A DNA stretch of 64,000 nucleotides from Roseihalotalea indica (GTDB taxonomy: Bacteria > Bacteroidota > Bacteroidia > Cytophagales > Cyclobacteriaceae). Shown here piece by piece: positions 45,087 to 54,398 of the stretch. Under the pieces are notes generated by a model that saw nothing but the letters and a program-made list of their open reading frames with translations, was not told where the DNA came from and searched no databases. A program made the position numbers and the translations under genes. Where the stretch lies: assembly GCF_022458895.1 (NCBI RefSeq), contig NZ_JAINFL010000012.1, forward strand, positions 62,001 through 126,000. Reading direction: 5' to 3'. Within the stretch, counting starts at the first letter, position 1. Each line of letters starts with the position of its first letter.

Positions 45087-45413
45087 TTAGTTCTTATGTA
45101 TCGCGTTTTGCACAAGAGAACCTAGTTCTTTGCGCGTCATTAAGCCGGACTTTCGCCACAAAATTTTTCCTTTTTGGAATAAAATTAATGTGGGAACCCC
45201 CTGAATACCATACTTCATTGCGGCTTGTTGATTTTTGTCAACATCTACTTTAATTACTTTAATTTCTCCTTTGAAATTACTGGCTATATCACTCACAACT
45301 GGGCTTAACGCCTGACAAGGACCACACCAAGTAGCGAAAAAATCAACCAGCACCGGTACCTCAGACCGGGTGATTAATTCATGAAAAGTTCTCTTTTTTG
45401 CGTCCATGAACAT
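45087..45413 (-). CDS. Thioredoxin
   Basis: A 108-residue thioredoxin (106 if the second Met is used). The active site is FFATWCGPCQALSPV, with the cis-Pro loop GIQGVPTLILF and the C-terminal helix. There is no signal peptide, so cytosolic disulfide reduction is expected. Length and motifs are standard. The gene follows a gene-poor kilobase and precedes the lipoprotein gene. Confidence 0.92.
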   Translation of the reverse strand: MFMDAKKRTFHELITRSEVPVLVDFFATWCGPCQALSPVVSDIASNFKGEIKVIKVDVDKNQQAAMKYGIQGVPTLILFQKGKILWRKSGLMTRKELGSLVQNAIHKN

Positions 45414-46501
45414 CGAAATTACTTGTACATAAACTATACCAGATGCATAAGGTTATGCGGCCAACTTGTAAGAAATAATGTTTTTATAGCGTATGTTGTG
45501 CAGAGGAAATAAAAAAATAGATTGAAAACTTAGTGCTTTTTACTTCAAAAAATCATATTTGCTGGCAATTATTGTATATAACTACAACGTAATAAAACTG
45601 TTTTGTTTTCTATGAAATGATATTTTTAATCGGTTTAGGTAAGTTAAAGCATAAGCAGACATGTAAGAAATGACCAGAAGTATTACTATTAGTGAAAAAG
45701 ATCACCTTCTTTTTATGCTTAAGCCCTTCTCATCATTCTTTGTTTAGAAAATTATCTCAAAGTTTACCTCTTAGTATGGAAGATATTTATGAGCAAGCTC
45801 TGTTTAGCTAGTTTTAATGTGCCGGAAATCGGTTGAAGAAATAGCGAGGGTATTATACTTTATAAATACAGGGTAAGAAGGGCTATGATCAGCAAGCCGT
45901 TTAATACGATTTTGTTTCGGGCCGATATGGATATGATTGTGATCAGACTTTGGTATCTGAAGACGAACCTTATGTTTTGATCTATGCCAGTGTATAATGG
46001 GCTCGAACGAAACAAACAAAAGTAATATTTGCTACCAAGTACGAGCACTTATACAAAAATTAGAAGGAAGTTGTTTACTGATTCATGGAAAGTGCGATAA
46101 CAATATTCACCTTTGTCATGCCATCATAATGCAGGGCATTCTAAGTGTAGTTTACAACCCTTTTGAGCCTTTTTTCTATCCTAACTGTAACTACAGTATT
46201 TCAAGGGAAAATACCCAGTTACATTTATTTAATATGATCATCCGATTTATAGAAGAAAATTTGCAGCTAACCCAGCAGACTTACCAGAATAGTATGAGTA
46301 TTGGCAATAGAGCTTCATTTATTGCCGTTTTATTCGTATATTTTCCTAATAAGATTGTCAGCACTAAATGTAAGAAAAGCGGTAAGATCGCGGAGCAATA
46401 ATCGCCTCTTTGTTTAGATTTTACTGTATTTTTGTGCTGTCTAGTAAACTATTGAAACAACAGTCTTTAACGAAATATTCATCACTAAATAAGGTTAGGT
46501 T
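45414..46501. other. Gene-poor kilobase, AT-rich
   Basis: About 1.1 kb with no recognised gene. Only a 134-codon plus-strand frame (45997-46401) is long. Short frames on the minus strand (45804-46048) overlap each other and look accidental. A TATTTTTG box at 46427-46434 is a candidate promoter for the gene at 46502. No inverted terminal repeats, tRNA or heptad repeat were found. Confidence 0.4.
45997..46401 (+). CDS. Doubtful hypothetical protein
   Basis: An open frame of 134 codons starting MGSNETNKSNICYQVRALIQ. Composition is rich in Ile, Asn, Cys and Phe and unlike neighbouring genes. There is no signal peptide, repeat or domain I recognise, and no clear ribosome site. It may be a real orphan gene, part of a decayed gene, or chance. 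It is kept only because it is the longest frame in a kilobase otherwise without genes. Confidence 0.25.
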   Translation: MGSNETNKSNICYQVRALIQKLEGSCLLIHGKCDNNIHLCHAIIMQGILSVVYNPFEPFFYPNCNYSISRENTQLHLFNMIIRFIEENLQLTQQTYQNSMSIGNRASFIAVLFVYFPNKIVSTKCKKSGKIAEQ

Positions 46502-47242
46502 ATGGAAAGCTTTTTGGCAATTTTTAGGCAAGTGCTCTTCTATGGAACTTTCGTATGTATCGGAGTAGGTATACTTATACTATTGTATCTATTCGCTAAG
46601 CTAGTAGGTACCAAAGGCTATAAAGCGAAGTACGATTTTATAAACAAAAACGAGATAAAATTGCTGTGGTATAGCAGTATTGCTTTTATCTCAGCAGGTG
46701 CATGTTATGTTACTTCTATCCTGGCCACCGAATGGATGTTTGTTTTCGTTGGGCTCTTCGTTTCTATCATGTTTGGCCTGATCATCGGAGTGGTCTTTTA
46801 CAATTATCTGGAATATTACTATCCTACGTTCGTAGAGGAACGCTTACATAAGCTGCGCTACAAGCCACGGTTATCCAGTGCAGGGAATGAGATGAAACTA
46901 CTGAGCGAAGATGAGGAAGACGTTCACCTGGACGAAGGGCAACAGGCCGAAGAGAGTATCTTCTCAGTAGATTATGATGTATGGGTAGACGAAGCAACCG
47001 GCGAAACCCAGATTGAAAAATACAAAGGTCATTTGCACGCTGAGAAATCACCGACGTGCGGATATTACACTTTGCGGGTTGTACGCGAAGAAATCATTGA
47101 GTCACCTACTGAAGATAAAGAGGGTGTGCTGGTTAAGCATTACGAATGTAGCTATACCAAATACAAGACTCAGAAGGTATTTAATATTGCCAAACTGAAG
47201 AAAAACCAGAAAGAGGCTGGTAAAACTTTAGTATCAGTATAA
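46502..47242 (+). CDS. Uncharacterised membrane protein
   Basis: A 246-residue protein. Three hydrophobic segments are visible at about residues 10-33, 54-70 and 74-100. The cytosolic part begins PRLSSAGNEMKLLSEDEEDV, strongly acidic, and continues with a beta-rich stretch DYDVWVDEATGETQIEKYKG and GYYTLRVVREEIIE, and a Lys-rich end. I do not recognise a family. It converges on the SDR gene across a palindromic repeat. A role cannot be inferred. Confidence 0.7.
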   Translation: MESFLAIFRQVLFYGTFVCIGVGILILLYLFAKLVGTKGYKAKYDFINKNEIKLLWYSSIAFISAGACYVTSILATEWMFVFVGLFVSIMFGLIIGVVFYNYLEYYYPTFVEERLHKLRYKPRLSSAGNEMKLLSEDEEDVHLDEGQQAEESIFSVDYDVWVDEATGETQIEKYKGHLHAEKSPTCGYYTLRVVREEIIESPTEDKEGVLVKHYECSYTKYKTQKVFNIAKLKKNQKEAGKTLVSV

Positions 47243-47304
47243 AACAATGAACAGTGTACAATGAGCAGTTATAGTCACTGCTCATTGTACATTGCTAACC
47301 GTTC
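47242..47304. repeat. Inverted heptad-period repeat element (copy E)
   Basis: Arms 47252-47269 and 47277-47294 pair over 18 bp with one G-T and a 7-nt loop. In register: AAACAAT, GAACAGT, GTACAAT, GAGCAGT, then ACTGCTC, ATTGTAC, ATTGCTA, ACCGTTC. The 16-nt CATTGTACATTGCTAA is shared with copy D. It lies between convergent genes. Confidence 0.7.
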
Positions 47305-47310
47305 ATTATA

Positions 47311-48102
47311 TCAAGCACACCCCATCTTTCCCCCATCTACCGTTAAATTTACCCCAGTAATATACGCTGCTGCTGGCGAGGCCAGAAATGCTACGGCATA
47401 ACCAATCTCGGCCGGTTCAGCAAAGCGCCCTACCGGAATTTGCGTTTTCATTTGCTCTTCTATCTCTTCTGCCGTTTTTCCCTGACTTTCTGCTCTATTC
47501 TTAATCAAATCCCGAATACGCCCGGTTTCTGTTGATCCGGGCAACACATTATTAACGGTAATTCCAAAAGCACCCAGTTCTTTAGAAAGTGTTTTGGCCC
47601 AATTACCTACTGCCCCTCGTATGGTGTTAGAGACTCCCAATCCCGGAATGGGCTCTTTCACCGAAGTAGAAATAATATTAATAATACGCCCGTAATTAGC
47701 CGGTTTCATCTTAGGCAAAACGGCTTGAAGCAAAATTTGATTGCCGATCACGTGCATCTCAAATCCTTTCCGAAAGGCATCCAGACTAGCCTCATGAGCT
47801 GGTCCTGCCGGAGGTCCACCGGTGTTATTCACCAGAATGTGAATCTCGGACTGTTTACTAGCGTACTCCTGCATGACCGCTTTCAAATATTCTGGTTGTT
47901 GAAAGTCAGCACACAGGTAGTCGTGAGATTGTCCCTCTGGCGAAGGTAATTCAGAAACCGCCTTTTTAAGTTTCTCCTCATTGCGTGCTACGAGTGTAAC
48001 ACTAGCACCAAGAGAGGCAATCTCTATCGCGCAAGCCTTACCGATGCCATCGGTACTGCCGCAGACAATGGCTTTTTTGCCGTTTAAAGTAAGATTCATC
48101 AT
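47311..48102 (-). CDS. SDR-family protein with atypical active site
   Basis: A 263-residue Rossmann protein resembling 3-oxoacyl-ACP reductase. The cofactor motif is CGSTDGIGKA, with LVNNTGGP (NNAG-like) and INIISTSVKE (catalytic Ser position). The expected YxxxK is replaced: Ser158 and Arg162 (SNTIR) occupy the Tyr and Lys positions. The C-terminus AAYITGVNLTVDGG is normal. This matches a known FabG-like SDR subgroup that lacks the canonical tetrad, so it may not be a classical reductase. It is divergent from kynU with only 40 bp between, so they may share regulation. Confidence 0.85.
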   Translation of the reverse strand: MMNLTLNGKKAIVCGSTDGIGKACAIEIASLGASVTLVARNEEKLKKAVSELPSPEGQSHDYLCADFQQPEYLKAVMQEYASKQSEIHILVNNTGGPPAGPAHEASLDAFRKGFEMHVIGNQILLQAVLPKMKPANYGRIINIISTSVKEPIPGLGVSNTIRGAVGNWAKTLSKELGAFGITVNNVLPGSTETGRIRDLIKNRAESQGKTAEEIEEQMKTQIPVGRFAEPAEIGYAVAFLASPAAAYITGVNLTVDGGKMGCA

Positions 48103-48142
48103 TTTTGTTCTATCTTTTTGCTTCCGGTGAAGTTATAAAAAT

Positions 48143-49411
48143 ATGAAGGAACAGCACAATCAGGCTTATACATACGACCAGGAAGATGAATTGCGAGATT
48201 TTCGCAATCAATTTCATATTCCTACCAATGCGCAGGGGAAGGAGATTATTTACTTTTGTGGCAACTCACTGGGGCTTCAGCCTAAGTCAGTATCGTCTGC
48301 TGTAGAAGAAGAACTGAAAAAATGGCGCACCAAAGGTGTAGAGGGGCACTTTGATGAGCCTAATCCCTGGTGGACTTACCATAAGCAATTAAAAAAGCCT
48401 TTAGCCCATCTGACCGGAGCTAAAGAACATGAGGTAGTGGTGATGAACAACCTGACTACCAACCTGCATCTGCTTATGGCTTCTTTCTATCGCCCCACTT
48501 CTGAGCGGTACAAAATTCTCATTGAAGCCGGTGCTTTTCCTTCTGATCATTATGCCGTCGAGAGCCAACTCCGCTGGCATGGGTTTGAGCCTGAAAAAGC
48601 GCTAGTTGAGCTTAAGCCGCGCATGGGCGATGAAACGTTGCGAACCGAAGACATTCTCCGCACTATTGATCAGCATCGTGATTCTTTAGCCCTGGTATTA
48701 TTACCTGGTATCCAATATTATACCGGGCAGCTTTTTGATATGAAAGCTATTGCAGATGCCGCCCACGAGGCAGGTGTAAAAGTGGGGTATGATCTGGCCC
48801 ATGCTATTGGGAATGTGCCTTTGCAATTACACGACTGGAATGTAGACTTTGCCGTATGGTGCAGTTATAAGTACCTGAATTCTGGACCGGGGAATAACGG
48901 TGGAGCGTTTATACACGAGCATTATGCCGATGATCCGACAATCCCTCGGTTGGCTGGCTGGTGGGGACATCGGGAAGAAGAGCGATTTAAGATGAGGCCA
49001 GGCTTCAAACCCATGTATGGTGCCGATGGCTGGCAACTTAGCAATGCTAATATCTTACCCCTGGCTGCGCAACGGGCAGCACTTGAGGTTATCGCTCAAG
49101 CTGGGATTGACCGGTTACGCACCAAAAGCCTGAAACTGACTGGTTTTTTAGAAGAGTGTATCTACGATTTAGATCCGAATGGGAAATACGTAACCATCAT
49201 TACTCCCGAAAATAAGCAGGAGCGAGGCTGCCAGTTATCACTGATGTTTTCGCAGCAGGGCAGGCAGGTCTTTGAAAATTTGAGTCAATCCGGTATCATT
49301 GTCGATTGGCGGGAGCCGGGCGTCATCCGGGTGGCTCCTACGCCTTTGTATAATACATTTACCGAAGTATACCAGTTCTGCGAGATTCTTCGCCAGACAT
49401 TGCCATTATGA
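48143..49411 (+). CDS. kynU: Kynureninase
   Basis: PLP enzyme that cleaves kynurenine or 3-hydroxykynurenine to (3-hydroxy)anthranilate and alanine. The 422-residue protein has FCGNSLGLQPKSV near the start, DLAHAIGNVPLQLHDW, and the PLP lysine Lys243 in CSYKYLNSGPG; RVAPTPLYNTFTEVYQF closes the C-terminus. It overlaps kmo by the four bases ATGA, a tight coupling. Tryptophan dioxygenase, formamidase and 3-hydroxyanthranilate dioxygenase are not in the window. Confidence 0.96.
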   Translation: MKEQHNQAYTYDQEDELRDFRNQFHIPTNAQGKEIIYFCGNSLGLQPKSVSSAVEEELKKWRTKGVEGHFDEPNPWWTYHKQLKKPLAHLTGAKEHEVVVMNNLTTNLHLLMASFYRPTSERYKILIEAGAFPSDHYAVESQLRWHGFEPEKALVELKPRMGDETLRTEDILRTIDQHRDSLALVLLPGIQYYTGQLFDMKAIADAAHEAGVKVGYDLAHAIGNVPLQLHDWNVDFAVWCSYKYLNSGPGNNGGAFIHEHYADDPTIPRLAGWWGHREEERFKMRPGFKPMYGADGWQLSNANILPLAAQRAALEVIAQAGIDRLRTKSLKLTGFLEECIYDLDPNGKYVTIITPENKQERGCQLSLMFSQQGRQVFENLSQSGIIVDWREPGVIRVAPTPLYNTFTEVYQFCEILRQTLPL

Positions 49412-50757
49412 ACCAACCTACCATGACCGTTTTGGGAGCAGGCCTGTCCGGGGCACTGCTTAGCGTTTTATTATCTCGACAAAACTACCAGGTACATCTC
49501 TATGAAAAGCGTCCTGACCCGCGTAAGGGGGGAGTGGATGATGGGCGTTCTATCAACCTGGCATTGAGCCATCGGGGATGGAAAGCCTTAGAGCAGGCTG
49601 GTTTACGTGACAAAGTAATGGCCCAGGCGATTGCCATGAAGGGGCGAATGATGCATAGCGTAAAGGGCGAACTATCATTTCAGCCCTATGGAACAGAGCA
49701 GCAGGCTATTTATTCGGTTTCGAGAAGCGGATTAAATCAGTTGTTGGTAACCGAGGCTGAAGAAGCAGGTGCGGAGCTTCACTTCCAACATCTGTGTGAA
49801 GAAATCTATCTGGATCGGGGCGCGGCCTTACTCTCAAATCTGGAAGATAAGAGCACTTTCGTAACCGAACCGGATTTGCTCATTGGTGCCGATGGAGCGT
49901 ATTCAACCTTGCGCACCACTATGCAAAAAACACCTCGCTATAATTACAGCCAGTCTTATATTGAGCACGGTTATAAAGAGCTGACGATTCCTGCCAAAGA
50001 TGGTGAGTTTGCACTCGAGCCGCACGCTTTGCATATCTGGCCCCGCGGTGGTTACATGCTGATTGCTTTGCCTAACTACAACAAAAGCTTTACCTGCACT
50101 CTCTTTATGCCTTATGAAGGGAAAGAATCCTTTGCTGAACTGGATAGCCCCGAACAAGTAACTCGCTTTTTTGAAGATCGCTTTCCGGATGCATTAGCGG
50201 TGATGCCTCAGCTAACCGAAGAGTTTTTTGAGAACCCTACTTCCGATCTGGTAACCATCAAGTGCTTTCCCTGGTCGCGGTACGGAAAGAACGTGCTGAT
50301 TGGAGATGCTGCCCATGCTATCGTTCCCTTTTATGGGCAGGGTATGAATGCCGGTTTTGAAGACTGTCGCATCTTTATGGATTTGCTGGCCGAGTACGGA
50401 AATGATTATACCGGACTAGTCACCCACTTTCAGGATTTACGAAAACCCGACGCCGACGCGGTGGCCGAACTGGCCTTGCATAATTTCATTGAGATGCGTG
50501 ACCTCGTAGCCGACCGCGAGTTTCTGGAGCGTAAGAAGATAGAAGCCGAACTACATCATCGCTATCCTGAACGGTGGGTGCCGTTATATACGATGGTCAC
50601 TTTTACCGATATGCGGTACTCGGATGCCCTGCGAACAGGGAAGCTGCAAGACAAAATTATGCGCCGCGTAATGAAGCACTATGACTATGCCACTGAGCTT
50701 TCCGACCATGACTATGAGCGTATCGTTGGCATGCTGTATGATGAGGAGGATCTGTAA
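49408..50757 (+). CDS. kmo: Kynurenine 3-monooxygenase
   Basis: FAD/NADPH hydroxylase converting L-kynurenine to 3-hydroxykynurenine. At 449 residues it has a normal bacterial length. FAD motif GAGLSGALLSVLLSR (GxGxxG), GVDDGRSINLALSHRGWKAL (family-specific), DLLIGADGAYSTLRTTM and GDAAHAIVPFYGQGMNAGFEDC (second FAD motif) are all visible. The hydrophobic C-terminal helix of mitochondrial enzymes is absent. With kynU it makes 3-hydroxyanthranilate, the precursor for de novo NAD synthesis or for catabolism. Convergent with the next gene. Confidence 0.96.
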   Translation: MNQPTMTVLGAGLSGALLSVLLSRQNYQVHLYEKRPDPRKGGVDDGRSINLALSHRGWKALEQAGLRDKVMAQAIAMKGRMMHSVKGELSFQPYGTEQQAIYSVSRSGLNQLLVTEAEEAGAELHFQHLCEEIYLDRGAALLSNLEDKSTFVTEPDLLIGADGAYSTLRTTMQKTPRYNYSQSYIEHGYKELTIPAKDGEFALEPHALHIWPRGGYMLIALPNYNKSFTCTLFMPYEGKESFAELDSPEQVTRFFEDRFPDALAVMPQLTEEFFENPTSDLVTIKCFPWSRYGKNVLIGDAAHAIVPFYGQGMNAGFEDCRIFMDLLAEYGNDYTGLVTHFQDLRKPDADAVAELALHNFIEMRDLVADREFLERKKIEAELHHRYPERWVPLYTMVTFTDMRYSDALRTGKLQDKIMRRVMKHYDYATELSDHDYERIVGMLYDEEDL

Positions 50758-50767
50758 AAGCCTCTGC

Positions 50768-52537
50768 TTATCCAGCCTCCAATCCACCGCCGGTAGATTC
50801 TTTGCAGCCGACTACTTTATAGAGGGTAGCGTTGCTTTTGGTAAAAAGATACAGTTCACCTTTGGTATCGGTACCAAAGCGTAAATCCACTCGTCGGTTC
50901 TGCGTTACGGTTTCCAGATCAGTCTCCTGTCCGTCAAACTCTATGCCCAGGCTATAGACCGGAGCTTGCTGCCCCAGTTCCATCTCATCTACTTCCGCAT
51001 AAAAAACTTTGCCCCGCGGTATATCCCCAAATACATACTTGCCTTTCAACTGCGGTACTTCCGTGCCAGCATAGGCAAATCCGCCGGAGATGGCATTACC
51101 TTCATCGTGGTCGTACTGGGCTACGGGATAAACGTATCCTGAGTCGTCTTCCGGAAGGGGGTAGACTATTTCGGGATTCGCCAGTGGGTCAAACAGGAAG
51201 GTGCCCTCCCGGTTAGGCCAGCCGTAGTCCGATCCAGCAATACCCAGGTTTACTTCTTCTACGCTATGCTGTCCGATATTGGAGATAAACATTTTGCCAG
51301 AACCACTGCGGTCCCATGAAATGCGGTGGGGGTTGCGGAATCCTCGAGCCCATACTTCATCCACCGCATCCGGATTGTTAACGAAGGGATTGTCTTTAGG
51401 AATACCATACTGCCCATTAGCGCTATTCTTTCCAGCCGGGTCAATGCGGATGACGCTACCCCAGATGCGCTGGGCGTCATTATCGCTTACAAATGGGTAG
51501 CGGATACCCGAGCCGCCATCGCCCATGCTGATATACAATAGGCCATAATCAGTATCGCCGGGTTTGGCTAGCGGATTGAAGGTAAGTTCCTGCATGCCGT
51601 GGGAAGTGCCGTACATCTCAACGCGTAGCAGTTCCCGCTGCGTTCCAGAGAAAGTATGTGCCTGTGGGTCATCTGCTTTCCATTCAACCACTACCCATTG
51701 TAGCCGAGCCTCAATGCTATCGGGAAGGGCAAAGTCAGCGGTTGCGCTGCTATCGGGCTCGGTGTGAGAGGTGTAAAATAGACCGTTCTTTTCAAATTCG
51801 GGATGAAAATCAAAGCTGCCAAAGCCCGTGGCATAGCCGGGATTCTCCATAAAGTCGGGTTGTTTGGCCGCCAAGTCCAGATAAACCACCGAACTATCGC
51901 CTTGAATCTCAAATAGTTTACCACGAAGATCATGCACAAAAAGCCGCTCGCCAGACTTACCTTGTATTGCCTGAAGTTTATTAATCCGCGCTAAAGGCGC
52001 TTCTTCTGCACTGGAGGGTAGGGTAAGGACCTTTTCCAGTACCAGACTAAGGTTAGAGGAAGGAATTTTCTCTTTGATAGGGTCCAGTATGCCACCGGAG
52101 CGGCTGTTTTGGCTTCTCTGTTGTCCCTGCGAGAATTTGTGAATAAAGCCTAGAATATGCTCAATTTGCTCTTCTTCCAGCATGGTGAAGGCTGGCATAT
52201 ACTGTTTGTAGGTAGCAAATAACTCCTGCGCCCGGTCATCACCACTATCAATCACTTTAGGGGCGTTGTTAATGAAGGAAACCAGCCATTCTTTTTCTAC
52301 TTCGGTGGTTACCCCGCTCAGGTTAGGGCCAATGCTGTTTTCGTCAAAGTTATGACAAGACGCACAGTACATATTGAACAGCTCCTGTCCGTGCTGCACC
52401 GACAGTTCATCACGGACAAAGGTCGCTTCTTCTTGTTCTTCGGTAGATTCTTCTGTTGATTTAGATTGACTACAGGCCGCCAGGAAGATGGCACATAGCG
52501 CTGATAATACGAGAGGGCGTAATACGTTTTTTGACAT
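50768..52537 (-). CDS. Lipoprotein fusion of cytochrome c domain and PQQ-type sugar dehydrogenase (GSDH)
   Basis: A 589-residue protein. The signal ends in lipobox LAAC (Cys22). A class I cytochrome c domain follows with heme site CASCH (Cys58-His62), GPNLSG, and Met ligand candidates in YMPAFTMLEEEQ. After a Ser/Arg-rich linker, the C-terminal ~400 residues are a six-bladed GSDH propeller: GFGSFDFHPEFEKNG, MQELTFNP, LYISMGDGGSG, WARGFRNPHRISWD and GNAISGGFAYAG. Such fusions would pass electrons from sugar oxidation to the attached heme. The sugar is unknown. Two other GSDH genes lie at 57355 and 59846. Confidence 0.9.
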   Translation of the reverse strand: MSKNVLRPLVLSALCAIFLAACSQSKSTEESTEEQEEATFVRDELSVQHGQELFNMYCASCHNFDENSIGPNLSGVTTEVEKEWLVSFINNAPKVIDSGDDRAQELFATYKQYMPAFTMLEEEQIEHILGFIHKFSQGQQRSQNSRSGGILDPIKEKIPSSNLSLVLEKVLTLPSSAEEAPLARINKLQAIQGKSGERLFVHDLRGKLFEIQGDSSVVYLDLAAKQPDFMENPGYATGFGSFDFHPEFEKNGLFYTSHTEPDSSATADFALPDSIEARLQWVVVEWKADDPQAHTFSGTQRELLRVEMYGTSHGMQELTFNPLAKPGDTDYGLLYISMGDGGSGIRYPFVSDNDAQRIWGSVIRIDPAGKNSANGQYGIPKDNPFVNNPDAVDEVWARGFRNPHRISWDRSGSGKMFISNIGQHSVEEVNLGIAGSDYGWPNREGTFLFDPLANPEIVYPLPEDDSGYVYPVAQYDHDEGNAISGGFAYAGTEVPQLKGKYVFGDIPRGKVFYAEVDEMELGQQAPVYSLGIEFDGQETDLETVTQNRRVDLRFGTDTKGELYLFTKSNATLYKVVGCKESTGGGLEAG

Positions 52538-52641
52538 AATTCGATAGGTGTTGCGATCTTAAAGATACAACAACCAATCGAAAATTCTGAGTTCATTTCA
52601 AATTATACGGATTAGCCGCCTCGCCTCTGGCTAATGAGGTT

Positions 52642-54339
52642 TTACCACCCCGGAGTAAATTTCCATAGTACAAGATCCGGGCTTCCACTTTTCGCTACGC
52701 CAAGGTATACTTTATCCTCAAAAATAAGAGTGAATCTAGGGCTTGAGGATACGGCAGAGCTCGTAGATTCTTCCAGCACCAGACTTTTTGACGGATCAAA
52801 CTCATAAAACTTATCTCTTCCGTAGTAGAGCCTATTGTTAAAAGGAAATACAACGTCTAGGTCGAATATGTCTACTTCGACATCGGTTTCCAACGTATTG
52901 TCGGTGTCAGTATCATACTCCACCTGTTTCTCGAATCCGAATATGTATCCTTTACCATGAAGGTAGGTAGCTAAGGGAGCCGGGTTTGCGTGATGAACGG
53001 ATGCGGGAAGATCCGCTAATTGCGTCCAGGTATCGGTTGAAGGCTGGTATTTCCAAAAGTCGGCAGTAGGTATTGACTCATTATTATCATCGTAATAGTA
53101 GCCCAATCCGGCAAAAAGGTGATTGCCATCCGAGAAAGATAGTAAGCGGTTCTCTCCTTCTCCCGGAAAACTTTGACGAGCTTCTATCGATAGTGTAGCC
53201 GGGTCAAAGCGACAAAGTTTAGTGTCAGCTAAAATATACGCGTAATCCCCTATTACAAAGGCATCTAGGTAGAAAGATGAATTTGAAAGGAAGTCTATGG
53301 TGGTAGGAGCAGACCAGGTATCCGTAGCCTGATCGTAAGAATAGACTTTTTCTCCGGCAATGACATACCCTTTGTCATTAATTACAAATCCTACCGCCTT
53401 GTAGTATCCTCCTACATCCACGTCTTGTTTCTTCTCCCAGGTGCCGCTGGGGACAATCGTAAGAGGATCAGGGTGAGCATTGGCTAGCGGGGTTCCATTG
53501 CTATCAATTACCTCAATGGTTGTCTCACCGGGAGCCAGACTGGCCGGAACTTCAACTCCAATTTCGCGATACCCATCGTTGAGCCAGGTCCATGCCTGCT
53601 TGGCTTCTAGGCCTCCGATTTTGTAGGTATTACCCTGACTAGAATTAAAAACATTGACCACCACTGTCTTACCGGCTCTTACCTCATGATGCCTTAGAGT
53701 AAAGCTATAGAGATAGTTAAAATCCACCGCCTCGCTACTACGCACCCCATTTACCTCCACCTGAACTTCTACATTTCCAGGAGAGGTTTCAGGCACAATA
53801 AAGGTGATCTGCGTCTCAGATACGGCGGTCACTTCGGCGGCTTCTCCATGTACCCATACTTTAACTTGGTCCGGGTTGGTGCTAAAGTACTTTCCGGTAA
53901 GGGTTACTTCCGTACCCTGTATACCCTGGGCCGGGTTCATACTTTCTATGACTGGTGTTTGGGTTTGAAAGGAAGACATCAGGCTGGTATATGTGTCCGC
54001 ATGGGTGCTGACAAAAGCTTTATAATAGTAAACCGTGCCGGCCTCTAAGCCAGAGATGGTAGCCGAAATAGAGTCTTCTTCTGCCGGGGCGCTAAGAGTG
54101 ACCTTTTGAGTAGCCGGATTATCCAGGTAGGGCTCGCTGTCAGCTTGCCAGATAAAACCGAATTCTATAATCTCTGCTGTTCCTTTCTCCAGAATTTTGG
54201 CCTGTAAGGTGGCCATGCTGTTGGTAATATCGGTGGCACTAGCAATCTCAAGACTGGGCAATACAACCGGCTCATCTTTTTCGCACCCAAAAAGGACTAA
54301 GAGGGTACCAAGCAATAGATAGAAATTTTTTCGTAGCAC
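52642..54339 (-). CDS. Lipoprotein with IPT/TIG and Kelch-like repeats
   Basis: A 565-residue surface lipoprotein. It starts with GTG at 54339 (no ATG fits); the lipobox is VLFGC. Next comes a fibronectin-like segment (SMATLQAKILEKGTAEIIEF), then an IPT/TIG domain MNPAQGIQGTEVTLTGKYFS, and then a C-terminal Kelch-type propeller with repeats like KGYVIAGEKVYSYDQATDTW, NHLFAGLGYY and FWKYQPSTDTWTQLADLP. Such proteins are common in Bacteroidota and bind glycans or other proteins outside the cell. Ligand unknown. On the same strand the helical family gene is the next upstream. Confidence 0.85.
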   Translation of the reverse strand: MLRKNFYLLLGTLLVLFGCEKDEPVVLPSLEIASATDITNSMATLQAKILEKGTAEIIEFGFIWQADSEPYLDNPATQKVTLSAPAEEDSISATISGLEAGTVYYYKAFVSTHADTYTSLMSSFQTQTPVIESMNPAQGIQGTEVTLTGKYFSTNPDQVKVWVHGEAAEVTAVSETQITFIVPETSPGNVEVQVEVNGVRSSEAVDFNYLYSFTLRHHEVRAGKTVVVNVFNSSQGNTYKIGGLEAKQAWTWLNDGYREIGVEVPASLAPGETTIEVIDSNGTPLANAHPDPLTIVPSGTWEKKQDVDVGGYYKAVGFVINDKGYVIAGEKVYSYDQATDTWSAPTTIDFLSNSSFYLDAFVIGDYAYILADTKLCRFDPATLSIEARQSFPGEGENRLLSFSDGNHLFAGLGYYYDDNNESIPTADFWKYQPSTDTWTQLADLPASVHHANPAPLATYLHGKGYIFGFEKQVEYDTDTDNTLETDVEVDIFDLDVVFPFNNRLYYGRDKFYEFDPSKSLVLEESTSSAVSSSPRFTLIFEDKVYLGVAKSGSPDLVLWKFTPGW

Positions 54340-54398
54340 TGGGGTAAATGGTAAGTTGGGTTAAAAAAGAAATAACTGGAATGAGTAAGGTGCCCCTT

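Noticed and set aside
45804..46048. Two overlapping minus-strand frames of 62 and 71 codons
   Set aside because: Mutually overlapping in different frames, His/Ile-rich, no homology recognised.
50768..52537. Cytochrome domain as a separate gene
   Set aside because: The frame is continuous from the lipobox through CASCH into the propeller with no stop or start between.
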